Assembly (NCBI GenBank): GCA_001914785.1
Contig: MNDE01000104.1
Location: forward strand, 1 to 42,391
DNA: 42,391 nt
Reading direction: 5' to 3'
DNA from: Acidobacteria bacterium 13_2_20CM_57_17
GTDB lineage: Bacteria; Acidobacteriota; Terriglobia; Acidiferrales; UBA7541
Made by a program: the position numbers and the translations under genes. The notes below the pieces were generated by a model that saw only the letters and a list, made by a program, of their open reading frames with translations, was not told the DNA's origin and ran no database searches. This document shows positions 32,375 to 40,099 of the stretch, one piece after another. Position 1 is the stretch's first letter, and each line of letters begins with the position of its first letter.

Positions 32375-34470
32375 CACCGCCGGTTCCCGCACTTGACGCT
32401 TTTCGTGCGCGCAGCTTTCCGTTTTGCCGCGGGTTTCCCCTTCGCGCGCGGCCGCGCCGCCGGCACGCCATCCATCTGGATCACAGCGCCCTTCACGCAC
32501 ACGATCTGCGGCAATCCTTCCAGTATTTTCTTCCAGCTTTTTCCTTCATCTTTCGAGGCGTACAACTTTCCGCTTCGCGTTCCGAAATAAAGACCCGCGG
32601 GATCCAGTGAATCCGTCGCGAAGGCATCCCGCAAAACGGTTTCGTACGCCCCCTGCTGCGGCAGTCCGCGCTCCAAAGACTCCCACGAACCACCGGCATT
32701 TCGCGTGCGGTAAACGCGCAAGCGCCCTTCCGGCGTGCAGCGAAACTCGTCCGACTCCACGGGAACGATGTACACGCAGTCCGCATCGTGCGGATGCATC
32801 AGCATTGCGAAACCGAAGTCCGAAGGCACCCCGCGCGCGATGTCCTGCCACGAATCGCCCCAGTTGTCCGAACGATACAGCCCCCAGTGGTTTTGCAGGA
32901 ACAATCGCTCCGGGCGCGATTCGTGCAGCACGATTTTATGCACGCATTGCCCGAACTCCGGATACTTCTCCGGCATGAACACCACGCGAATTCCACTGTT
33001 CCGCGCCTGCCAGGTGTTCCCGCCGTCTTCGGTACGGTAGACTCCGCCTGCGGACACTCCTACATACATCCGCGCTTTATTTTCCGGATCGGGCACGATG
33101 GTGTGCAGAAACAGCCCGCCGTTGCTCGGCATCCAGCGCGGCCGGTGTGGATGATCGTACAGCGCGCGAACCAGCGACCAAGACTCGCCTGCATCCCGCG
33201 ACTCGAAGAGCGCCGCCGGCTCCACGCCGCAATAAAGCGTGTCCGGCTCATCGGCGCGGCCCAGGCAAAATTGCCAAATATTTTTCAGCGCGTTGCCGGA
33301 TTCGACGGGAAACCGGATGCTCGCTTCCAACGGATTGGTCCAGATTCTCCCGAAGTCATCGCTCGACCGCAAGAACGTTCCCCACATCAAGCTGTTCGTG
33401 GAGACCCACAGGCGGTGCCGGCCGTTTCGGCCGTCGTATCCCATCGCGTACACACCCTGGCCGTGAAAATACGGTCCCGCGACATCCCACCGCGCGCGGT
33501 CGCGCGAGGACCGCAGCAGAAATGCTCCCTTGTTCGTGCCAATCAACAGAAGCACGTCCCCGTTTTTCACCTTGAGGTGTTGCATACCACGGAGCACCAG
33601 CGTTCGCGGCCCTCGTGTTTCTTCGGACGGATGCCGGCTCTGCAACACCGCGCCTTGCAGCGCCTCCAACGCCGCGCGCACTTCGCTGGCCCGCTGGTAC
33701 CGCTCCGCCGGCTCCTTCATCAAGCAGCGCTGGATGACCGCCGCCAGTCCGTGTGGAACGCTTGGCGGCAGCGGAGGAGGTGGCTCGCGCAGGATTGCCG
33801 AAGTCACTTCGAAGCCCGTGTTCCCGCGAAACGGCAGCCTTCCCGCTGCCGCTTCATAGAGCATCACTCCCAGCGCCCATATATCGCTCAGGTGATCCGC
33901 CTTGTGCCCGCGCAGAACTTCCGGGGACATGTACGGCAGCGTTCCCACCAGCTTGCTTTCCAGCGTGTCGTAGGAAAGTGTGAGTTCGCTGACTTCCTCG
34001 CGCTCCATGCGGGTGGCCAGCCCAAAATCCAGAACCTTCACGCGCCCGTCGCCGGTCACCATCACGTTGGAGCCCTTCAGGTCGCGGTGCACGATTCCGC
34101 GGTCATGCGCGTGCGCCAACGCGTCCGCGATTTGCGCGCCGTAGCGCGTTACCGTTTCCATCGAGAGGCCCGTCGCGGTGAGCAAGTCGCTGAGCGACCG
34201 CCCCTCGATCAGTTCCATCACCACGTAGAAGTCATCGCCGGTCTGTCCCACCTGGTGAATGGTGCAAATATTAGGATGGCTCAGGGAAGAGGCCGTTTGC
34301 GCTTCGCGGAGCAAATGGCCGCTGCCGACCTTGTCGATCGTCCCTTGGGCCAGCAGCTTCAGCGCCACGTCGCGGTTCAGCACCTCATCCCGCGCGCGAT
34401 AAACCACACCCATGCCGCCTTCGCCAAGCTGCGCGGTGATTCGGTAGTGATCCAGCGTTTGTCCAATCAT
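32374..34470 (-). CDS. Ser/Thr protein kinase fused to a BNR/sortilin-type beta-propeller
   Basis: 698 residues. The N-terminal 275 form a complete Hanks-type kinase: glycine loop GEGGMG (16-21), Lys38 in VALKLL, HRDLKGSN (128-135), DFG (148-150) and a P+1 region GTLPYMSPE. From about 300 to 660 there is a beta-propeller with Asp-box/BNR repeats, e.g. SSDDFGRIW, SRDAGESW, TEDGGNTW, SDNWGDSW, TRNAGGSW and SKDEGKSW. A tail rich in Lys, Arg and Ala (ARPRAKGKPAAKRKAARTK) ends the protein. I find no membrane helix between kinase and propeller, so unlike PASTA or WD40 receptor kinases it seems cytoplasmic. The MoaD-like gene overlaps its stop codon. Kinase activity is expected from intact motifs; the propeller's ligand is unknown. 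Confidence 0.88.
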   Translation of the reverse strand: MIGQTLDHYRITAQLGEGGMGVVYRARDEVLNRDVALKLLAQGTIDKVGSGHLLREAQTASSLSHPNICTIHQVGQTGDDFYVVMELIEGRSLSDLLTATGLSMETVTRYGAQIADALAHAHDRGIVHRDLKGSNVMVTGDGRVKVLDFGLATRMEREEVSELTLSYDTLESKLVGTLPYMSPEVLRGHKADHLSDIWALGVMLYEAAAGRLPFRGNTGFEVTSAILREPPPPLPPSVPHGLAAVIQRCLMKEPAERYQRASEVRAALEALQGAVLQSRHPSEETRGPRTLVLRGMQHLKVKNGDVLLLIGTNKGAFLLRSSRDRARWDVAGPYFHGQGVYAMGYDGRNGRHRLWVSTNSLMWGTFLRSSDDFGRIWTNPLEASIRFPVESGNALKNIWQFCLGRADEPDTLYCGVEPAALFESRDAGESWSLVRALYDHPHRPRWMPSNGGLFLHTIVPDPENKARMYVGVSAGGVYRTEDGGNTWQARNSGIRVVFMPEKYPEFGQCVHKIVLHESRPERLFLQNHWGLYRSDNWGDSWQDIARGVPSDFGFAMLMHPHDADCVYIVPVESDEFRCTPEGRLRVYRTRNAGGSWESLERGLPQQGAYETVLRDAFATDSLDPAGLYFGTRSGKLYASKDEGKSWKKILEGLPQIVCVKGAVIQMDGVPAARPRAKGKPAAKRKAARTKSVKCGNRR

Positions 34471-34549
34471 TGTTGCGGTCAGCGCGCCATCCTAACACGT
34501 CCCCGGCTCCCAACAGGATGCCGGCAAGCGAGAAACCATCCACATCGCC

Positions 34550-34578
34550 TTGACCTAGCGGGATGCCGCCGATAAGCT
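34550..34578 (+). promoter_or_regulatory. Candidate thrS promoter
   Basis: TTGACC (34550-34555), 17-base spacer, TAAGCT (34573-34578). A start near 34585 excludes the in-frame ATG at 34563 and supports ATG 34605. No T-box or other leader could fit in the remaining 20 bases. Confidence 0.55.
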
Positions 34579-34604
34579 TGTTGTTTCTCTACTCAGGCAA
34601 GCGC

Positions 34605-36560
34605 ATGGAGCAGATTCACATCACACTTCCGGATGGCAGCGTCAAAGACGTGCCCAAAGGCACGACACCTGCGGACGTAGCGCGAAGCATCTCTCCGCGG
34701 CTGGCGGATGCCGCGCTCGTGGCACGCGTGGCCGCACCGAACGACGGCGAAGGCGAGCTTGTCGACTTACGCCGGCCGCTTGACCGTGACGTCAAACTGC
34801 AAATTCTCACGGAGAAAGATCCCGACTCGCTCTTTGTTTTTCGCCACTCCGCCGCGCATCTGCTCGCGGCGGCGGTGATGGAGTTGTATCCCAACGTGAA
34901 GCTGGGCATCGGCCCGCCGATTGACACCGGCTTTTTCTACGAATTCCTGCGCGAGGAACCCTTCACGACGGAAGACCTCGCCAAAATTGAGAAAAAGATG
35001 CACGAGCTTGCGGCGCAGGACCTGCCGAACGAACGCAAGCTCATTCCCAAGCCCGAAGCGCTCGATCTATACAAAAAGAACAACCAGATTTTCAAGTGCG
35101 AGCTGGTGGAAGAAAAAGCCACCGAGCCGATGGTCTCGTTTTACACCACTGGAAAATTCATAGATTTCTGCCGCGGTCCGCACATTCCTTCCACAAAACG
35201 CATTCAGGCGTTCAAGCTGATGAACGTCGCTGGCGCTTACTGGAAGGGCCAGGAAGGCAAGCCGCAGCTTCAGCGCATTTACGCGGTCGCTTTCTTCACG
35301 CAAAAGGAGCTGGACGAGCATCTGCACCGCATCGAGGAAGCCAAGCGCCGCGATCATCGCAAGCTCGGCGTCGAGCTCGACCTGTTCAGTATTCAGGAAG
35401 AGGCCGGCCCCGGCCTGATTTTCTGGCATCCCAAGGGCGGCTTGATTCGGAAGATTGTCGAAGACTGGCTGCGCGAAGAGTTGCTCAAGCGCGGCTACGA
35501 CCTTGTTTACACGCCGCACATCATGCGTCTGGACCTCTGGAAGACCAGCGGCCACACAAATTTTTACCGCGACAATATGTTCGGCGCGGTCGAAGTCGAG
35601 AAGGCCGATTACCAGCTCAAGCCCATGAATTGCCCCGGCCACATCCTGATTTACAAATCAAAGCTACGCAGCTACCGCGATCTTCCTGTCCGCCTCGCAG
35701 AACTCGGCACCGTCTATCGCTACGAACGCAGCGGCGTGCTCCACGGCTTGCTCCGCGTGCGCGGCTTCACCCAGGACGACGCTCACATTTTCTGCATGCC
35801 CTCGCAAATCGAATCCGAAGTCGAGGCTTGCGTCGATTTCGCTTTCGCGGTGATGAAAAATTTCGGCTTCGACAAATTTGAAGTCGAGCTCTCCGATTGG
35901 GATCCCGCGCATCCGCAAAATTACGCCGGCAAGCCCGAAGACTGGCATCGCGCCACCGCTGCTCTCGCCGACACCATGAAGCGCATGAATGTCCCGTACA
36001 AAAAGATGGAAGGCGAAGCCGCCTTCTACGGCCCGAAAATCGACGTGAAGCTTATTGATGCCATTGGCCGTTCCTGGCAGCTCACCACTGTGCAGTTTGA
36101 TTTCAATTTGCCCGCGCGTTTCGGTCTGCAATACGTCGGCGAGGACGGCTCGAAGCATCAGCCTCTTATGGTTCATCGCGCGCTGCTCGGCTCCGTCGAG
36201 CGTTTCTTCGGCATCTTGATCGAGCACTATGCCGGCGCTTTTCCGCTCTGGCTTGCGCCCGTGCAAGTGGAAGTTTGCCCGGTCAGCGAAAAAGTAGCCG
36301 ATTACGCCAAGCACGTTACCGAAACTCTTAAGCGCCATAATCTTCGCGTGCACCTCGACGACCGCAACGAAAAGTTGCCCGCAAAAATCCGTGACGCGCA
36401 GCTCCAGAAGATTCCCTACATGCTCGTCGTTGGCCCCAAGGAGGCCGAAGCCGGCACCGTTTCCGTCCGCCATCGCAGCAAAGGTGATCTCGGCCCCAAG
36501 CCTCTCGCCGAACTCGTCGAAGCCCTCCAGCGCGAAGTCGATTCCCGCGCGACGAGCTAA
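34605..36560 (+). CDS. thrS: Threonyl-tRNA synthetase
   Basis: 651 residues from ATG 34605; the start at 34563 would add 14 residues outside the family alignment. Domains in order: TGS (1-62, ITLPDGSVKDVPKG), editing domain with FRHSAAHLLAAAVMELYP and the second zinc-like site DFCRGPHIPST, class II catalytic core (motif 1 region LDLWKTSGH, KPMNCPGHILIY with the zinc Cys, motif 2 YRYERSGVLHGLLRVRGFTQDDAH, motif 3 HRALLGSVERFFGILIEH) and the C-terminal anticodon domain (VEVCPVSEKV, VHLDDRNEKLPAKIRDAQ, TVSVRHRSKGD). It charges tRNA-Thr and edits serine. It opens the thrS-infC-rpmI-rplT-pheS-pheT cluster, here with two unrelated genes before infC. Confidence 0.97.
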   Translation: MEQIHITLPDGSVKDVPKGTTPADVARSISPRLADAALVARVAAPNDGEGELVDLRRPLDRDVKLQILTEKDPDSLFVFRHSAAHLLAAAVMELYPNVKLGIGPPIDTGFFYEFLREEPFTTEDLAKIEKKMHELAAQDLPNERKLIPKPEALDLYKKNNQIFKCELVEEKATEPMVSFYTTGKFIDFCRGPHIPSTKRIQAFKLMNVAGAYWKGQEGKPQLQRIYAVAFFTQKELDEHLHRIEEAKRRDHRKLGVELDLFSIQEEAGPGLIFWHPKGGLIRKIVEDWLREELLKRGYDLVYTPHIMRLDLWKTSGHTNFYRDNMFGAVEVEKADYQLKPMNCPGHILIYKSKLRSYRDLPVRLAELGTVYRYERSGVLHGLLRVRGFTQDDAHIFCMPSQIESEVEACVDFAFAVMKNFGFDKFEVELSDWDPAHPQNYAGKPEDWHRATAALADTMKRMNVPYKKMEGEAAFYGPKIDVKLIDAIGRSWQLTTVQFDFNLPARFGLQYVGEDGSKHQPLMVHRALLGSVERFFGILIEHYAGAFPLWLAPVQVEVCPVSEKVADYAKHVTETLKRHNLRVHLDDRNEKLPAKIRDAQLQKIPYMLVVGPKEAEAGTVSVRHRSKGDLGPKPLAELVEALQREVDSRATS

Positions 36561-36588
36561 ATTACGTCACAACTTTTTTCATCACGCC

Positions 36589-37245
36589 GTGCAAAATTCA
36601 CAAATCATCCTGAACGAAAACGTCTTCGCGCAAGGCGTGCGTCTCCTGGCCGACCGCGACGCTCATCTCGCCGAAGTCGTGCAAAAGTACGGTCCGCCTC
36701 CCCTCTGCGTGCGCGAACCCGGCTTCCCAACCCTCGTCTACATCATTCTTGAGCAGCAAGTGTCGTTAGCTTCAGCGAAAGCGGCGTTCGATCGACTTAA
36801 AGCCGCGGTCCGCCCACTCACTCCCAACCGTTTCCTGAAGCTCACCGACTCCCAGCTGCTGCGCATCGGCTTCAGCCGCCAGAAAACTTTGTACACTCGC
36901 CTCCTCGCCGATTCGCTCTCCCGCCGCCACTTTGATCTTCGCTATCTGCACGATCTTCACGATGATGCCGCCCGCAAAATGCTCGTAGCCTTCAAAGGCA
37001 TCGGAAAATGGACCGCCGACATCTATCTATTGAGCGCGCTGCGCCGCCCGGACATCTGGCCGACCGGCGATCTGGCATTGGCTACGGCGGTACAGGAAGT
37101 GAAGCGACTTCGCCAGCGTCCGTCGCCCGAGCGCCTCGAAAAATTTTCTGCCCCGTGGCGTCCGTGGCGCGCCGTCGCCGCTCGCCTCTTCTGGCATCAT
37201 TATTTGAGCAAGCGCGGCCAGCACACCTCGGAGATTTCGCTTTAG
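36589..37245 (+). CDS. DNA-3-methyladenine glycosylase II-like (HhH-GPD) base-excision enzyme
   Basis: 218 residues from GTG 36589; the frame extends upstream but overlaps thrS there and is not protein-like. The HhH-GPD signature is clear: MLVAFKGIGKWTADIYLLSAL followed by PDIWPTGDLAL, where the Asp of GDLAL is the catalytic residue. VYIILEQQVSLASAKAAFDRL matches the AlkA/MAG helical core. The missing N-terminal AlkA domain and the short length resemble yeast MAG1-type enzymes. It removes alkylated purines from DNA. Position just after thrS (28 bases) suggests co-transcription without a functional link. Confidence 0.87.
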   Translation: MQNSQIILNENVFAQGVRLLADRDAHLAEVVQKYGPPPLCVREPGFPTLVYIILEQQVSLASAKAAFDRLKAAVRPLTPNRFLKLTDSQLLRIGFSRQKTLYTRLLADSLSRRHFDLRYLHDLHDDAARKMLVAFKGIGKWTADIYLLSALRRPDIWPTGDLALATAVQEVKRLRQRPSPERLEKFSAPWRPWRAVAARLFWHHYLSKRGQHTSEISL

Positions 37246-37280
37246 CCGGGAATCGCGCACGCTTTTATTGGAGAGTGTAA

Positions 37281-38009
37281 ATGTCACCAAATTTTTCTCG
37301 CCGAAATTTCCTCGCGCTGACCGGCGGCGCACTAGCCGCGCCGTCCTTCGCCTTGGCTGCAAACGCCGAAGGGGCGGACGATGACGTGCCCACTTTGCTC
37401 GATCACATTATTCTTGGCTGCAACGATCTCGATCGCGGCATCGAAGCGGTCGAAGAGGCCACTGGCGTCCGCCCCGCCATCGGCGGAGTGCATCCCGGCC
37501 GCGGCACGCGCAACGCGCTCCTCTCGCTTGGCGAACGCCACTATCTGGAAATCATCGCTCCCGATCCCGCGCAAGAAAAAATCGTCCACTTCCCGCAAAT
37601 CCGCCAAATGACCGACCCGCGCCTCATCGGCTGGGCCGTCCATCCTCCGGACATCGCCGCAGTAGCCAAACAGCTGCGGGAAAACCAAGTTGCCTTCATT
37701 GGCCCCGACGACGGCTCCAGAAAGCGTCCGGATGGCCGCGTGCTCAACTGGAAAACCATCAACCTCGCTGACGACCGCGGCGGCCTTCTCCCTTTTTTCA
37801 TCGAATGGAGCGTCGATTCGGTCCACCCTTCCAAAGACACTTCCGCGCATTGCGAACTGGATTATTTTGAAATCCTGAGCGCCGATCCCGAGGAACTCTC
37901 ATCCACCCTCAAACGCATCGGCCTCGATCTCCCCGTCCAGCGCAGCGACAAAGCCCGCCTTCACGCCCTCATCAGCGGACCGAAGGGCGACGTCAAGCTC
38001 AGCACATAA
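37281..38009 (+). CDS. Tat-exported VOC-family glyoxalase-like protein
   Basis: 242 residues with a twin-arginine signal (SRRNFLALTGGALAAPSFAL). The mature part has the glyoxalase-like (VOC) pattern: LDHIILGCNDLDRGIEAVEE (first metal His), GTRNALLSLGERHYLEIIAPD (Glu ligand), then a second half with LIGWAVHPPDIAAVAKQL and LLPFFIEW. VOC proteins are metal enzymes or binding proteins with many substrates; this one's is unknown. GGAG lies seven bases before ATG 37281. It follows the glycosylase by 35 bases. Confidence 0.8.
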   Translation: MSPNFSRRNFLALTGGALAAPSFALAANAEGADDDVPTLLDHIILGCNDLDRGIEAVEEATGVRPAIGGVHPGRGTRNALLSLGERHYLEIIAPDPAQEKIVHFPQIRQMTDPRLIGWAVHPPDIAAVAKQLRENQVAFIGPDDGSRKRPDGRVLNWKTINLADDRGGLLPFFIEWSVDSVHPSKDTSAHCELDYFEILSADPEELSSTLKRIGLDLPVQRSDKARLHALISGPKGDVKLST

Positions 38010-38089
38010 GCCCTCGTCTCGACTCCTGCGCCATTTACTCCGGCTCTTGACTCGCTCCGAAATCTCGGCGCGTCATCCCTTTTTGCCTC

Positions 38090-38120
38090 TTGCCGTGCAG
38101 TCGCTGGCGCGTGCTATACT
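38090..38120 (+). promoter_or_regulatory. Candidate promoter of infC-rpmI-rplT
   Basis: Extended -10 TGCTATACT with TATACT at 38115-38120; the best -35, TTGCCG (38090-38095), is 19 bases away, which an extended -10 tolerates. The transcript would have a leader of about 130 bases before infC. Confidence 0.5.
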
Positions 38121-38172
38121 TTGAAGCCCGTCCTCGACCGTTTTTGTCCTGTGTGGGATGGGTAATGAATTC

Positions 38173-38197
38173 GGGGCCGCCCCTGGATGTTCCGGGG
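38173..38197 (+). promoter_or_regulatory. Two competing hairpins in the infC leader
   Basis: GGGG (38173-38176) can pair with CCCC (38180-38183), or that same CCCC with the following GG can pair with CCGGGG (38192-38197). The two cannot form together. Ribosomal-protein operons starting with infC are often controlled through leader structure, but I cannot match this to a known L20 or IF3 element. Confidence 0.25.
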
Positions 38198-38255
38198 AGG
38201 TGGTACCGGCACGCCGCATCGCGGCCGCAAACAACGAAGTGCTTGAGGGGGACTT

Positions 38256-38843
38256 ATCGCAGAACGCAGCTTCCGGCAAAGCGACCGCATTCGCGTCAAC
38301 GAACGAATCAGGGCTCGCGAAATCCGGGTGATCGATGAAGAAGGTGGCCAACTCGGCGTCATGCAGCCGTTTGAAGCCGTGAAGCTGGCCAAGGAGAAAG
38401 GGCTCGACCTGGTGGAAATCTCGCCCACGGCTGATCCGCCCGTTTGCAAGATTACTGACTACGGCAAATATCTTTACCAGGCCAACAAAAAGGCTCACGA
38501 GCAGCGCAAGAGCAGCCGCGGCTCGCAGCTAAAGGAAGTCAAGTTTCGGCCCGCCACCGCGGAACACGACTATCAGGTTCGCAAGAACCAGATCCTACGG
38601 TTCCTCGGCGAGGGCCACAAAGTCCGCGCGATGATTTTTCATCGCGGGCGCGAAATGGCCCACCAGGAAGTGGGGCGCGCCAAGATGAACCGCCTGTTGA
38701 TGGAAATTGGCGACCAGGGCCAAATTGAAACCATGCCGCGCATGGAAGGCAACGTCCTGGTGGCCTTGCTGGCCCCGAAGAAAGGCGTAAGCGTCGCCAA
38801 GCCCGCGGGCCAGCAGTCGTCCAGCGCCCAGCAGACGCAGTAA
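38256..38843 (+). CDS. infC: Translation initiation factor IF-3, probable AUC start codon
   Basis: 195 residues if read from ATC 38256. IF-3 binds the 30S subunit and checks the initiation codon. The conserved N-terminal segment RIRVNERIRAREIRVIDEEG lies upstream of the first ordinary start (GTG 38328), so that GTG would cut off essential sequence. The frame is closed by TGA at 38244, and between it and GTG there is no ATG, GTG or TTG. ATC 38256 is correctly spaced from GAGGGGG (38245-38251). E. coli infC uses AUU, which lets IF-3 repress its own translation, and AUC fits the same logic. The C-terminal domain is normal (VKFRPATAEHDYQVRKNQ, KVRAMIFHRGREMAHQEVG) with a Gln/Ser-rich tail. rpmI follows. 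Confidence 0.88.
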   Translation: MAERSFRQSDRIRVNERIRAREIRVIDEEGGQLGVMQPFEAVKLAKEKGLDLVEISPTADPPVCKITDYGKYLYQANKKAHEQRKSSRGSQLKEVKFRPATAEHDYQVRKNQILRFLGEGHKVRAMIFHRGREMAHQEVGRAKMNRLLMEIGDQGQIETMPRMEGNVLVALLAPKKGVSVAKPAGQQSSSAQQTQ

Positions 38844-38887
38844 TTCGCGGTAAAGCGTCACAGTGGTTCGCACCGTTCCCCTTCTCC

Positions 38888-38926
38888 GTCATTTCGAACG
38901 GAGCGAAGCGGAGTGAGAAATCTCTC
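38888..38926 (+). repeat. Dispersed-repeat-like sequence between infC and rpmI
   Basis: The 39 bases begin GTCATTTCGAACGGAGCGAA and end GAGAAATCTCTC. Sequences of this type (GTCATTNCGAGCG...GAGGAATCTC) occur in many copies between genes in several phyla; recognition is from memory, and only one copy is in this window. Confidence 0.5.
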
Positions 38927-39010
38927 TTCGCTTCTTCGCTGGGGTGATTCGGCTGGATCGCCGGGTAAAACATTATTTGACAACAGGAATTCACGAGAGG
39001 ATTTCCAGCA

Positions 39011-39232
39011 ATGCCGAGAAACGCATCGAAACCAAAATTGAAATTGAAAACCCATCGCGGCGCCAGGAAGCGCTTCAAGTTCACGGCCAACGGCAAGATC
39101 AAGCGCGGGCATTCCGGCAAGCGCCACTTGATGGGTACCAAAGCGCCCGGCCGCATGCGCAAGCTGAAGAAGCTGACGCTGGTCAATAAAGCCGACGTCG
39201 CCAGCGTCAAGCAGATGCTTCCCTACGGCTAG
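39011..39232 (+). CDS. rpmI: Ribosomal protein bL35
   Basis: 73 residues, highly basic, with the family core KLKTHRGARKRFKFTANGKI and HLMGTKAPGRMRKLKK. bL35 sits in the large subunit near the E site. GAGAGG lies ten bases upstream of ATG 39011. The gaps on both sides are long for this operon (167 and 372 bases) because repeats have been inserted. Confidence 0.96.
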   Translation: MPRNASKPKLKLKTHRGARKRFKFTANGKIKRGHSGKRHLMGTKAPGRMRKLKKLTLVNKADVASVKQMLPYG

Positions 39233-39489
39233 AGCCGTTTCGAGTTCGAATTCGTAGTTCGATTTTCGTGCCAGGCAGCGCTTCACGGGTGCCTGCCGGC
39301 CGATTCGCCTCAACTTTGTTGGGGCATGCAGGAGCGAACTTTAGTTCGCCCTTCTTCGCGGCTCCGTAATGGTTCCGCGAGGAGCATTCGCCGCAAGGCG
39401 AACGCTGCAAACGCATCACACTGGAGACAAACCCGTTGCGGTACTCGCGTTCTTGCGTGTCCCCGCATCTATTTGTCTCCCGATAATAT

Positions 39490-39520
39490 TGTAGCTCAGG
39501 CCTTCAGGCCTGAGGTTTTT
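39490..39520 (+). repeat. Hairpin repeat copy 1
   Basis: TGTAGCT, then CTCAGGCCTTCAGGCCTGAG (20-base palindrome with a TTCA loop), then GTTTTT. Together with copy 2, in inverse orientation, it bounds a 94-base inverted-repeat unit. On the plus strand it looks like a terminator within the rpmI-rplT operon. Confidence 0.65.
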
Positions 39521-39551
39521 CCGCCCCGATTTGGCAGTTCGATCCAGGCGC

Positions 39552-39583
39552 AGAAAGCCTCATCCCTAAAGGGATCAGCTACA
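39552..39583 (-). repeat. Hairpin repeat copy 2 (inverted)
   Basis: Read on the minus strand it is TGTAGCT, then GATCCCTTTAGGGAT, then GAGGCTTTC. It matches copies 1 and 3 in the flanks and differs in the stem by paired changes. Confidence 0.65.
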
Positions 39584-39604
39584 GGAAAACCAAAGGAGAA
39601 ACCC

Positions 39605-39985
39605 ATGGCACGCGTCAAACGCGGCACCAAGCGCCGGGCTCGGCGAAAGAAGTATCTCAGGAGGACAAAAGGCTTTTTCCTCACCAAGAGCAAGCTCTAC
39701 CAATCCGCGCAGGAAGCCGCCAATCGCGCCGACCGCTACGCCAAGCGCGACCGCCGCGTCAAAAAGCGCGAATATCGCAAACTGTGGATCCAGCGCGTCG
39801 GCGCCGCCGCCCGCAACAACGGCCTGACCTACGGCCAGTTGATTCACGGTCTAAAAGTTGCCGGCGTGGCGCTGGACCGCAAAGTCCTCGCGGATATCGC
39901 AGTAAAGGACGCCGCGGCTTTCACGCAGCTTGTAGCCAAGGCCAAAGCCGCCGCTCCGCCGCCAGCCAAGGCGAAAAGGGCGTAG
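39605..39985 (+). CDS. rplT: Ribosomal protein bL20
   Basis: 126 residues starting [19 protein letters not shown] at ATG 39605, with AAAGGAG eight bases upstream. The long basic N-terminal helix threads 23S rRNA; the globular part has [20 protein letters not shown] and [22 protein letters not shown] short Ala/Lys/Pro tail ([16 protein letters not shown]) extends beyond the usual end near residue 118. bL20 is needed for early 50S assembly and in some bacteria represses its own operon. Hairpin repeat copy 3 follows four bases after the stop codon and can end the transcript. Confidence 0.96.
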   Translation: MARVKRGTKRRARRKKYLRRTKGFFLTKSKLYQSAQEAANRADRYAKRDRRVKKREYRKLWIQRVGAAARNNGLTYGQLIHGLKVAGVALDRKVLADIAVKDAAAFTQLVAKAKAAAPPPAKAKRA

Positions 39986-39988
39986 TGC

Positions 39989-40020
39989 CGTAGCTCACCC
40001 CTTCAGGGGTGAGGCTTTTT
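39989..40020 (+). terminator. Hairpin repeat copy 3, acting as rplT terminator
   Basis: CGTAGCT, then CTCACCCCTTCAGGGGTGAG, then GCTTTTT. The eight-bp stem with TTCA loop and T-run is a good intrinsic terminator, and it is also a member of the repeat family seen at 39490 and 39552. Confidence 0.7.
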
Positions 40021-40053
40021 CCTGGCTCTGCCGGCGGATTTTCTCTCTTTGTA

Positions 40054-40075
40054 GGGGCGCAGCATGCTGCGCCCC
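40054..40075. repeat. Perfect 22-base palindrome before pheS
   Basis: GGGGCGCAGCA (40054-40064) is followed directly by its reverse complement, with GTA on the left. It is of the TAGGGGCGCAGC type that recurs between genes in many acidobacteria (from memory). It overlaps an in-frame upstream ATG of pheS (40064), which I reject as the start. Confidence 0.6.
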
Positions 40076-40099
40076 GTCTCGGCAACGAGTACTGGTGCG

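Larger units (their letters stand above)
39233..39604. other. Repeat-filled spacer between rpmI and rplT
   Basis: 372 bases where most bacteria have a few dozen. Palindromes seen: GCGAACTTTAGTTCGC (39334-39349), an eight-of-nine-bp stem with loop GCAA (39384-39405), and the inverted pair of hairpin repeats at 39490-39520 and 39552-39583. An AAAGGAGAAACCC ribosome site for rplT closes the region. In-frame sequence upstream of rplT is not protein-like. Confidence 0.6.

Noticed and set aside
32788..34575. Plus-strand open frame of 595 codons
   Set aside because: It is antisense to the kinase-propeller gene; the kinase motifs on the minus strand are decisive.
38158..38331. 57-codon frame from ATG 38158, overlapping the 5' end of infC in another frame
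   Set aside because: No ribosome site and no recognisable protein features; its TGA overlapping GTG 38328 looks accidental because infC begins upstream of that GTG.
39233..40099. CRISPR array suggested by repeated palindromes
   Set aside because: Only three diverged copies, in both orientations and at irregular spacing, with no spacers or cas genes.
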